This document shows positions 32,137-42,600 of a DNA stretch of 64,000 nucleotides, one piece after another. The DNA is from Platanthera guangdongensis (Eukaryota; Streptophyta; Magnoliopsida; Asparagales; Orchidaceae), in NCBI GenBank assembly GCA_039583875.1, contig CM077153.1, positions 110,480,568 through 110,544,567 of the forward strand, read 5' to 3'. Numbering within the stretch: position 1 is the first letter of the stretch; each line of letters opens with the position of its first letter. The notes under the pieces are model-generated. The model had not been told where the DNA came from. It searched no databases and saw only the letters and a list, made by a program, of their open reading frames with translations. Both the position numbers and the translations under genes were made by a program.

Positions 32137-34300
32137 CTCGCCATGTCAATTTAAGTCATCGACGCAGATCAAGTTTCCCCGAAGCCCGAGTATCGTTCAT
32201 ACAATTTTACATAACCCAGTTATGTACAAGTTGGCTCCCAGGAAACTAAGATGGCAGAACCATGCATCTGTCTAGTTTTTCGGGTGCGCCTTGGGGTTAG
32301 TCACAAGGTTCCGTGTTGCAATCTACCTCGTAGAAAAACCCGAAAACAACCATCTACACTGACTCTTCTCCGGCTATTCATGCATAATGAAACATCACTA
32401 ATCTAGACCAACTTGTACGGATAGTCTACACACACCATACCTATATTCGTACTTCGATTCCGGACTGTACATGCAAAACTAGGGTTACTATTCATATCCA
32501 CCCGAAGGAACACCTCACAATCACTGCATACTCGCGAGAGCGGGTTTCCTATGCAGAAAGAAAGACGACTTTAGATGTCCAAGAAGAGAATCGTTACCCT
32601 AGTTCGCTTTGGCGCCATGGTGAACTAGCCAGGTGGTAAACACCGCAATGGCCTCGCCTCCACAGATCTGGACTCGGCTCGCGATTTGGTGCTCCGAAGC
32701 TCCACCGGCAGCCGGATCTCTCCTTCTCCTCCTTTCTTGCTCTCCCCTCTCTCTAACACTTTAGAAAGAGAAAACCTAAGAGAAAATGATGGTTTAATCC
32801 TCAACTCCCGGCCCTATAACAGCAGGGAGATCTCTGGGCCATTGGATCCCATTTGAAGGAAATGAACGGCCACGATTTGCACTTAAAATCAACTTTCCTG
32901 GTCCGAACACGGCTTGTGACAAGCCCGTGTCACAGGCTGTGTCTCACGATCTGAACACGATCGTCAATTATAGAATAGGATACGGGCTCGGGCACGCCTA
33001 TGTACTGCTCGACACGCCCATGTCAGCTTATGACATGCCCGTGTCACGGGGCGTGTCCCTCAAGCGACAAAGGAAACCATCACGTCCCGACTAGGACATG
33101 GGCTTAGACATGCCCGTGTCAACATTTGACACGCCCGTGTCGACCAGTAGACGTCCATGCTCCAGGCCATGTTCCTCACCCGACATATCCCGGCTAACAC
33201 AACAGGATTCGGCCTTTGACACTCCCGTGTCTCAGGTAGTGTACCCGACCTCCAAGGATCTTCGAATGCATTTCGTCGACCACACGGAAAATCATCGAAC
33301 TCGTAGAAGGACACGACAAGAACACACCCGTGTCCAAGGCCGTGTGACCCTTGTCATGCCCCAGATTGGCCTTAAGACGCTAGCAGATAATTTTCAAGTT
33401 TTGGGGTGTTACAATGTCATGAGTCATCCCGATGAATGGACTTGTCGATTTTTCTCGTTCATTTTTCTGAAGGGTTCTTTTTCGAAATGTCGGTCATGTA
33501 CAGTACACGTGGAAGCTCTTTTTAGAACGAAATATCAAGCTATTGTAGATGAATCCTATAAATACCAAGGATTTCATTTTAGTCATGACACATGAATCAC
33601 AAATTTCTCTTAACCTAATTTTTCAAATCATGAACGTCAAAAAAATTTCTTTCTCGATCTACTGTTCTCGGAAACATTCAACCCGAAGACTTCAAAGTTC
33701 ACGATCGGTGATTCCTCACGAGACGAGATTCAACAGATCATTGTTCTCAGATTCTACAGATGGTGTTCTTAATCTTATCAGATTCCAAAGTTTTCAGATC
33801 AAGGTTTTCAAGTTTTGAAGTCTTCTCTTTCTACCTTCATTTCAAGATCTACATTTTAAGAAGGAAGAATATTAAATCCTTTCAAATCTGAAGAAGAAGA
33901 TTGTTATCATTCTTGAAACTTGTAAAAAAAACATTTATATTATTGTAGGAAGTTTCTACTTCCAAGTTTTTAGATCCTTATTTATTGGATCGAGTTGTAG
34001 GAGATGTTTTTCTTCGAGTTGTAGGAGCATTGTCTCTGAGTTTGTAAGAGATGAGGCTCTGAGGTGTAAGATTTTTATAATTTGAGTTTTGGAGAAGTAG
34101 CCGAGTCTAGCCCGAAGTGCTTGATTGGTGGGGCGAGATTGTGGACGTACCCATCTTGAGGAACCACTATAAATTCTTGTGTCATTGTTTTCTTTTTGTG
34201 TGCTTGTTTATATATATTTTTAATCCGCAAAAAGATGCAGAACTCACGTATTCATCCCCCTCTAGGAGATTTTGGTGGACAACTAGACCCTTTCATAACA

Positions 34301-34700
34301 TTTGAAGTTCTTTACGTGTGCATTTTCTAGGGATGTGTAAATAGTGCAATGTCATTATGCTACATAAATCCTCAAACATACCTTAAGGAATATTCAACAT
34401 ATATTATCCTGTCCATCAGACTCGGTAGCTAAGTACCAATAGATTAGACACAACATAACAAAACAAATAATGTTCAACAAAAATTAACAATCCTAAATCA
34501 AACATTGCACTTAATCTTTATGTTTTCAGTTCTAGTCATGCAAGTCCTAAGAATGAACGTACAATTTTTTTTATATTTTTGGTTATATATATATATTATA
34601 ATAATGGAAGATTAAACAAATCAGAATAAAATAAAAAAACATGTTATTTGATTTTTGGGTTATTTCAAATATTTATTTGATTTTTGATTATAAAGCATAC
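34301..34700. other. AT-rich spacer between copia LTR and Athila complex
   Basis: No gene or known repeat recognised. It ends with CATAC (34696-34700), the left target-site copy of the three-LTR complex. Before that insertion it was continuous with 57852 onward, so it may be part of the minus-strand copia element's 3' region. Confidence 0.4.
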
Positions 34701-36790
34701 TGATGAGTACAATTATATAAGTCCTTTTTACTATCATATTTGTAATCATGTCCACTATTATCTACCTCCATTCTTTATAATTGCCCGAAATTAGTTAAGA
34801 ACTTGAATTATCGTGAATAGAAGAGCGCAATATAGATTTTCCTTCATTTTTATTTATTAAGTTATTTATTTATTCATTAATCTTCTTAATGCAGGTATTG
34901 CAAGTCCTTGAAACTAAAAGTCTTTGAGCAAGTAGAGGTGTTCACGGATCCAACATGACTGATGGCAGGAAAATCTTAGATTGGGCACCACACGGGTAGG
35001 GACACGCCCGTGTCATTACCCGTGTCCTTATCGGGAAGGATGAGGCCTGGAGCCATAAAGAACACATGGCCGTGTTACTTGCTGTGTCAAATGACACGGC
35101 TGTAACGACCCCGCCCTTTAGACCAAGCATCGTCGGCATACCCGCAGCCCGGGTTTAGAGCTCAGAGGCCCACCACCCCCTTCATGGGCCGATGGCTTGT
35201 CTCGCCCTACGGCACCACTGGTAGTAAGCCTAAACATCAAGGCCTGCAGGCCCATTGCACTCCAACCAAATCTCTGGGCCTGTTTATCAACAGCGGTTGG
35301 TTGTTTCCACGGGGTCTCAAACTCGCAACCTTGATAAGAGAGTCTTATTACCACTCCTCATCACCAACTGAGCTGCAGCTCAGTTGGTGATGAGAAGTGG
35401 TTTGAAAACTCCTTATCACAGAGGTCTCGGGTTAGATCCCCGGCCTCAACAACCCGCCTGTGGATGGAGAGGGGTTGGGGTGCATGGTCTACAGACCTGG
35501 TTAGGCTGAACCCATTCAAGCGTGGTGTTGGGGGTGTCGGTGGCCATCCTTTTGAGCATGGGTTTGGGTGGCCATTACAAAAAGTGCACTTTTTTGTAAT
35601 GACCCAGCCCTTTAGACCAAGCGCCGCTGGCCTACCAGCAGCTCGGGATTAGATCTCATAAGACCACCTCACACATCATGGGCCGGTGGCTTATCTCGCC
35701 CCACGGCACCACTGGTAGTAAGCCTAAATATCAAGGCCTCCAGGCCTAATGCATCCCAACCAAATATCCGGGCCTGTTTATCAGCAGCGGTAGGTTGTTG
35801 CCACGGGGTCTCGAACCCGCAACCTTGATAAGAGAGTCTTATTACCACTCCCCATCACTAACTAAGCTGCAGCTCAGTTGGTGATGAGGAGTGGTAATAA
35901 GACTCTCTTATCAATGTTGCAGGTTCGAGACCCCGTGGCAACAACCTACCGCTACTAATAAACATGTGCTGAGATTTGGTTGGGGTGCATTGGGCCTTCA
36001 GGCCTTGATGTTTAGGATTACTACCAGTGGTGTCGTGGGGCGAGACAAGCCACCAACCCATGATGGGTGTGGTGGGCCTCTGAACTCTAAACCCAGGCTA
36101 TTGGTAGGCCGACGATGCTTGGTCTAGGGCCGGGTCATTACAACGGCTCACGACCAGGCGCGCCTTTTCATTTCAAAACTGCCCAGACGCACCATTTAGA
36201 CCCTACATGGCCTGTGACACGGCCGTGTTGGAACCCGTATTCGACATCTGCTTGCAGAAGAATATAAAAACCTGCACAAAGAAATAGAAGGGGACTTTTC
36301 GATAAGTGGACTTGGAAAACTTCTGGAGGATGAAAGTGGATCACTTAAGCGAAGGGGAAATAGAATGAGATAATCCGTATGGTTTTAATCTTCATGTATC
36401 TCTTTTAATTTCCCCCTTCTCTTAGTGGATCTAACTTTTATTTTACATTTCCTATGAGAATTGCTTTTTTCTGAACTGATTCAGTAATCATGTGTGTTGA
36501 TTTTCATTTCAGATCGGTGGTATTTTATTCGTATGTGTGGTTACAAGCAAAGAGATTGATCATAGATTTGAAGTTAGTATTTATTTCATGTGAATCCCAA
36601 ACTTCTAGATTGTGAAATTGGAAGGTTGTGATGATGGTTATTAATTTCATTCTCTATTGTAATTTCTCTTTGTATTTCAAATTTCATGATCGAGACATAT
36701 GTTGTTTGGATAATGAAAATACGGATAATTAGATTCATGGTATCTTAAAGATAGGATTTCATGAATTTATGTATTTGACAGGGTTACTTC
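34701..36790 (+). repeat. LTR1 of the Athila-like complex, truncated and interrupted
   Basis: Starts TGATGAGTACAATT. It is interrupted by a foldback insertion (35101-36142) and truncated at about 36790, where GGGTTACTTC joins internal sequence equivalent to 54406 with a 2-bp overlap (TC). The deletion removed the LTR 3' end and the first part of internal 1. Confidence 0.8.
35101..36142. mobile_element. Double foldback element with tRNA-like promoter boxes
   Basis: Flanked by TSD ACGGC (35096-35100, 36143-36147). There are two units, 35101-35579 and 35595-36142, each starting TGTAAYGACCC and ending CATTACA, joined by the palindromic spacer AAAAGTGCACTTTT. The second unit is a near-complete inverted repeat with arms of about 270 bp. 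The apex of unit 1 is a perfect 38-bp palindrome centred on GAGCTGCAGCTC (35370-35381). From the apex of unit 2 reads an A box (AGCTCAGTTGG, 35871-35881) and a perfect B box (GGTTCGAGACC, 35922-35932), and the left arm has a divergent mirrored set. This looks like an inverted duplication of a tRNA-derived SINE-like sequence. Confidence 0.7.
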
Positions 36791-38721
36791 GCATTTGCCC
36801 CATTTTCTCGAAGTCATCCCGAGTACCACACGGATGGACATACACCAGTGTGTGTGCAGCTGTATTAGTGGAATAAGTTTGACGAACACAATAGGGGTGG
36901 CTACAAAGCCGTGTGCACACCCTTGTGTAAGGTATTGAGTTCGACGATGCTGCTCCCCAAGCACCACATGGGTAGATACCCAGCCGTGTGCGCACCCGTG
37001 TGCAATGAGATGCATACTCGATGATGAAATGTTCGACGATGCAACATTCTCGAGTAGGACATGGGTCGCTACCCAGCAGTGTGCCCACCCGTGTCTAGGG
37101 TAATGAGTTCGACGAAGTACTGTTCTCGAGTAGGATACGGGTACACACACGCCCGTGTCACAACCCGTGTTCGAATTTATATGCTATCACGGGTGCCACC
37201 CGTGGAGATATTATATACTATCACTTTTGCTCCCGTTGTACTGCTTATGCTCTTCTATTTCATTGATGTTCAGTTCTTTATATATTATTTTATTTGCTTT
37301 ATCAGTTCTTTACATTGCATTGAGGACAGTGCAAATTTTAAGACTGGGGGTGGATATTCTTAAATTCTAATATTTAACTACTGGTCATGATTACAATTTG
37401 TTAAGAAACAGGCCAAAATAAAAAAAATTCTAATATTTTTGTACTCAATATTGGTAAACCCCCCTAATAAAATTATTTTTGCTTCTTTTTAAGCTTTCAT
37501 TAATTCACTCACCTGCCATTATAACTAGTTAATTTGCTTTGGCAAGCTGATTAAAATGAATTAAAGTAGACTCATTGAGCGTACAAATTTGTTGATAGTA
37601 ATTATGTATCGAAATTCATTAGCTTAATTTTCTCTATATAACTTATTTTTAAGATTAGTCCTTTATATTATTAACTAACAATCACCATATTTTAGAAAAT
37701 ATAATTATCTATAATAAAGTGAGTCGAAGAGTGTAACATTTTGATAATTTTATATTAGGGAATCAAAATAAAGAATTCTCTTTATTGTTGTCTAGAACTT
37801 GCCCTCTAGTGATCATCAAAACTTTCACATAAGTTAATTAGTGAGGGCGGAAATGACTTAGGCCTCCCATTGGATAGCTTGAGCCTTGCAAGCCCAAAAC
37901 TCTAAACATTATACCCTTGCACACCCAATTTGGACCTAATCCCTTTTTCTTTTGATGTACCACTACAAAAATTCACCAAGACCAAAAATTCTTACCTATT
38001 AACATATCTATCATTGAGTTTACACCTTTTGCTATGTGAATTACAAAATTTTAATAGATGGTGCAAAGCACTTTGACAAGCTATTTATTGGTGAAAAAAA
38101 GAGAAAAAAATATGAAGATGCATCGAAATGCTGAAGAAAGAAAAAAAATAAAAAAAAGGGGAAAGTATAATGTGAAGTCTGGGGTGCTTTTATAATGGTG
38201 ATGTATGAGTGGGTAATTACATAGCAGGAGGCCCAATCGTGATCTAGTTGTGATAAGAACCATCCAGTTTATCTTTGATTACCCCACCTATGATCTTTTA
38301 TCCAAAGCCAGAAAGTTACATCCTAATACAAGTCCTAAAGATCAAACCTTGCTAATCCTAACTAGTATCGTGGAGAGGGTGTGAAAAGGCAAGCTTATGG
38401 CTATCAATATAGGTACTTATAAGTTTTGAAACACTAATGCCTACCTTATTGAGATTGTTATTTTCTCCAAATATTTGATATGGATGACTGTAATTTTATT
38501 TCTAGGAAAGAGTGAAAGATAGTTAAGAGGTATATGGGAGGAATTTTAAGATAAGGTTATATTTAGAAAAGTCTTCTATACTATTTTCTATGCAATTACA
38601 ACATCAAAATTCTCTTTGAATTCATAGCAACCAGCTTGCGGGAGAACAATTAATTATTAGTAACCCAAATGTTTGAATTAGTTTTCTTAGGGACAAGCAA
38701 ACACATAAGTCTGGGGGTATT
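36791..38721 (+). other. Internal region 1 of the Athila-like complex
   Basis: Near-duplicate of 54406-56335 (1931 against 1930 bp). It begins with a block of CCACACGGGTGG-type palindromes (36800-37200) and continues as AT-rich noncoding sequence. It ends in AAGTCTGGGGGTATT, the polypurine tract before LTR2. No coding sequence is supportable. The minus-strand frames at 36759-37150 come from the palindromic repeats. Confidence 0.75.
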
Positions 38722-38841
38722 TGATAAATACAATTATATAAGTCCTTTTTACTATCATATTTGTAATCATGTCCACTATTATCTACCTCCATTCATTATA
38801 ATTACACCAAAATATTTAAGAACTTGAATTAACATGAATAG

Positions 38842-39584
38842 TGTTAACCCCTCAGTCCGCAACATACTCCAAGTTCCCAAAAGCCCCCATTCAGCAGGCG
38901 CGGACAATATTTGGCCGTCCGCCCAGTCCGGCACTGTCACCAGTCGCCAAGGGTAACTCCAGCAGCGGACGCAAAGCCCAGTCCGCTCAGTCCGCCGGCG
39001 CGTTGGGCAAGTCTCCAGCGGCGGACGCAGTATCCCGTCCGCCCAGGCCGCCAGACTCCAGCGGCCGCGCCCAGCAGCAGCAGTGGAAGCTCCAGTTCGC
39101 GAGCCCAGTCCGCCCCTTCTGTGCGGACTGGCGTGTTCTTTCTTTTTTGCTTCCCGTCACCGCTGCCCGGTTCTCCTGTACCCCGGGCAGCCGGTTATTT
39201 TAGCCCTGCCCGCTTGGGCAGGCCCCCTATCCTATAAATAGGGGGGAGGTGGTGCACTCAAGGCACTCTGACTCGGACCCAGGAGCCTACTTGTTACAGG
39301 CTGCGGACTCGATTCTTGTGCCTTGCAGACTCCCCTTTGCTCTGCTTCACTAGTCTTTTCCTTTCACTTGTAACCAAACCCTTCTTCAATCAAGAGAAAG
39401 CCCGTCGCAAGAGAGGCATTCAGGCCGCGACGGGCGAAGTCTGTTGTCGCCGTGGTTCACGGCCCTGCTCTTCTTTCAGTCCTCATCCGCTTAGTAGATC
39501 GTTACTCGCAGTCTCTCTTTTTCCCCCGTGTTCGAACAGTTAGCTGGTTGTGCTCGACCTCCCTTGTGTTTTCGTGCATCAACA
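38842..39584 (+). repeat. 5' LTR of element 3
   Basis: Starts TGTTAACCCC and ends GCATCAACA. TATAAATA is at 39233-39240. About 45 nt downstream, AGCCT (39284-39288) and AGGCT (39298-39302) form a hairpin matched by AGCTCG/CGAGCT in the element 1 LTR. The hexamer GCGGAC/GTCCGC occurs 11 times by my count. Confidence 0.95.
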
Positions 39585-39637
39585 GTTAACACGCGACCTT
39601 CAGATCCGAGTAGTGTTTTGAAATCAGCGGACGAAAG
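39585..39637 (+). other. Short leader of element 3
   Basis: 53 nt between the LTR and the gag-pol ATG. It begins GTTAACACGCGACC, as in elements 1 and 2. No TGG-starting primer-binding site abuts the LTR, so the primer tRNA cannot be named. Confidence 0.6.
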
Positions 39638-42600
39638 ATGTCAGACCGCAGAGCCCGCTCTTCAGACCGCTCCAGCTCTTCAGAAGACTCCCTTTGGGAC
39701 GCGATTGAACAAGCTCGTCTTGAGGCCGAGCAGTCTCGCCGGCAGACCGACCAGCGTCTTGACACAATCAGCCAAGCTCTGCTTGCCTTGGCCCAGCGGC
39801 TTGCTCCTCAGGCCGTGGCGGACCCAGCGGACTCGCCTGTCCGCCAGACCCCAGCTCGCCGAACTCCGCTTCGGCAGTCGTCAGCAACTCCCCGGAACGC
39901 TGCTCAGTCCGCTGCTCCTCTGCGCCCTCAAGAGGAAGAGTTTGCTTTCAGAGAGTTCTTCAGAGAAGCTGCTAGGGGCACTCCTGCCCGCCAACTCCAC
40001 TTTGCTGATCGCCAGTCCGCCGAGCCCGCGGACTCCTCAGCTCCAGTCCGCCCTTTCTACCCAGCAGAATTTGACACCCCGTCTCCCTTTGTCGACCGAA
40101 TTCGATGGGAATCAGCTCCAAGCAACTTCAGGGAGCCTCGCATCCCCTTCTATTCAGGATCGACAGATCCCATTGCTCATCTCCAGGCATTTGAGGGTGC
40201 AGTTGCGTTGAGATGCCTCTCAGATGCAATTAAGTGCAAATTGTTGGTTACCACTCTCGAGGGGCAAGCGAGAGAGTGGTTCTACGAGCTGCCTTCGGGC
40301 ACTATTTCTTCTTTTGCAGAGCTCCGTAGCCAGTTACTGCTGAGGTTTGCTACCTCGAAGAAGAGAAAGGATGGGCCAGCTGCCCTATTCGAGATCAAGC
40401 AAAGGGATAACGAATCAGTAGCAAGATTCGTTGATCGCTTTCAGAGGGAGATCCAGGGGGTGAGAAATGTGAACCCCGACTACTACAAAGTTGCCTTGAT
40501 CCATGGCCTCCGGGAGGGCCCTCTGAAGTTCAAAGCCACAACCAAGGATCCAGAGACCTATCAGGAGTTGATCGCCATGGTCAACCGTTTCATAGAAGGG
40601 GAGAATGCCAATCCGACTTACGTCTCATCCCTGACAGCCAAGGCTGAAGGAAGGGATGCCTCCGCTTCTTCTTCCCATGGCAAGCCCCCTCGCCCAGATT
40701 TCCAGCCTCCGTCCCAAAGAGGCAGGAACTTCCGCAACAAAAAACCTTTCCAAGGCCATCAACAGTTTCACGAGCAGAGACTGCCGTTGGCCGCCACTCC
40801 CGCCGTGCCTTTGCAGGCTCTTCCCATCCTCCAGCAGGCAGCCTTGCCTGCCCCGTGCCAATATGAAGAAAGTCCCATGGGGGACCCTGCAGATCTGGAT
40901 CTTGACGAAGTCATCCAGATCCTGCAAAGGAGATCAGAAGAGAAGAGGCAAGAGCCTCAGAAGCTGTGGAAGCCGAGGAACAATTCGCAATACTGCCAAT
41001 TCCACAAGGAAAGGGGCCATTTGACTGAGGATTGCAAGGCCCTTCGTGCGTTGATTGTTAAGTTGATTGCCGAGGGCAAGATTGACCTGACCAAGAAGGA
41101 TTCTCCTTCCTCGTCGAAGCCATCCACCTCGAAGGGCAAAGAGGTAGCCGAGGCTTACCAGGAGCGTGTAGATGTGGAGGACGAAGGCCGTCTGGGGCCG
41201 ATCAACGTCCCAGTGGAATGCTTTGATGCGGATGATGAGGGAGTTCTGGGACGCCTCTTCTTCATCCATGGTGGAGCTGGGACCGAGTCCACCCGGAAAT
41301 CTTCAATTTCAAGGGTCACCCAGGCGGAGGTAGCCTCTTCTTCCGTTGCTCCTCCAAGGGAGGTCGTCACCTTTGGTCCAGAAGATCTGCCGCAAACAGC
41401 CAATCCATTCGACGATGCTGTTGTTATCAAGGCTGTGCTGGGAGACTTCACAGTGGACAGAATTCTTGTTGACACGGGCAGTTCAGTCAACCTCCTCTTC
41501 AAGTCTACCTTCGAGGCCCTGAGGACTGGGAAGCCTCTGCTTTCCACTGAGGGGCCGCTCTATGGATTCTCAGGAGAGAGGAAAGAGGTGGAGGGCAGCG
41601 TCACCTTGCCAGTAAAGCTTGGAGGGGCAACAAAGCAGATACAGTTCATAGTGGTCGACGCCCCCAGCAGTTACCATGCCATCTTCGGCAGGCCCCTGCT
41701 GAACAAGTACCAAGCAGTAATTTCCACTTATCACCTCGCCATCAAGTTCTTTGCCGATGGGAGGATGTGCCGGGTCAGGAGCGACCCAAGGAGAGCAAGG
41801 GAGTGCTACGTTCGCACTGTCAACATGGTTGAAGCTTCCCTTGCTCCAGCAGAAGCCGCAGAAGCCTCTTCCAGCTCGAAAGCTGCTGCTGATGAAGGTG
41901 CTCACCTGGAACCTGCCCAGGTGACGCAAGGAGTCCCCATTGCTGAAGGGGAGGAGAGGAAACTCTCCATCAACTCGGAGCTTCCTGAAGATCAAAAGGC
42001 CGAGTTGATTTCCTGCCTGCTGAAGAACCTGGATGTCTTTGCCTGGTCAGCAGAAGACATGCCGGGGGTGGATCCTGATGTAGCTTGCCACCACCTGAAT
42101 GTTGATCCAAGCTGCAAGCCCATCCAACAGAAGAAGAGGGACGTGGCAACAAAGCTTGCAGAGCCAATAAGGGAGGAGGTTGCAAAACTCCTCAAGGCGA
42201 ATTTTATTAAAGAAGTGCAATACCCCACCTGGATTTCAAATGTTGTAATGGTTAAAAAACCAGGGGGAAAGTGGCGAATGTGTGTAGACTTTACAAAACT
42301 TAATAAAGCATGTCCTAAAGATTGCTACCCCCTGCCTCGGATAGATTCTTTAGTTGATTCCGCGGTAGGATACTCTTACATGAGTTTTTTAGATGCGTTT
42401 TCTGGTTATCACCAGATAAGAATGCATAAGCCCGACGTTCCTCACACGTCGTTCATTACAAACGATGGATGTTTTTGCTATCTTGTCATGCCCTTTGGGC
42501 TTAAGAATGCTGGCGCAACTTACCAACGGATGATGGACCGTGTGTTTAACCATCAAAAAGGAAGAAACTTAGAAGTGTATGTAGACGATCTCTTGATCAA

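Larger units (their letters stand above)
24912..33413 (+). mobile_element. Solo LTR of a TGTAACACC family, Tekay-like
   Basis: Begins TGTAACACCCC and ends GGGGTGTTACA, flanked by the perfect 5-bp TSD ATGTC (24907-24911 and 33414-33418). Without the nested 6443 bp (insertion plus one TSD) it is about 2.06 kb. No internal domain is present, so LTR-LTR recombination has removed the body. Its right part is rich in CACGCCCGTGTC-like palindromes. A relative starts at 63823. The lineage is inferred from LTR ends and length only. Confidence 0.8.
19875..34300 (+). mobile_element. SIRE-like Ty1/copia remnant with nested insertions
   Basis: The 3' half of a copia element: RT and RNase H (19880-20960), an internal promoter-like region, an extra 3' ORF (21633-23763), a polypurine tract (24204-24217) and a 3' LTR (24218-34300) interrupted by a solo LTR. 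Gag, protease and integrase are absent because element 2 abuts it. An extra ORF after pol is known from the SIRE/Maximus lineage, which is the basis for this assignment. Confidence 0.75.
24218..34300 (+). repeat. 3' LTR of copia element, split by solo LTR
   Basis: The LTR parts are 24218-24911 and 33419-34300, about 1.58 kb in all. It starts TGTTGGGTATTG and ends CATAACA. TATAAATA is near 33557. The interruption is the solo LTR with its TSD. The right end is placed by the terminal AACA and by the loss of related sequence after it. The TSD of the whole copia element cannot be checked because its 5' end is missing. Confidence 0.7.

Noticed and set aside
33098..33595. 165-codon open frame on the plus strand
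   Set aside because: It crosses the right boundary of the solo LTR (33413) and is built from CACGCCCGTGTC-type repeats, so it cannot be one gene.
35871..35940. Possible tRNA gene with good A and B boxes
   Set aside because: No acceptor stem or cloverleaf can be drawn, and the sequence is the arm of a foldback element, so it is a tRNA-derived repeat.
36759..37150. Minus-strand frames of 109 and 127 codons, and similar ones at 54206-54703
   Set aside because: They overlap in two frames over palindromic repeats and match each other only because internal regions 1 and 2 are duplicates.
38841..39203. Open frame in the 5' LTR of element 3, identical in the 3' LTR (51357-51719)
   Set aside because: The frames lie within the LTR, are identical only because the LTRs are near identical, and overlap U3 without similarity to any protein. 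A GC-rich composition explains them.
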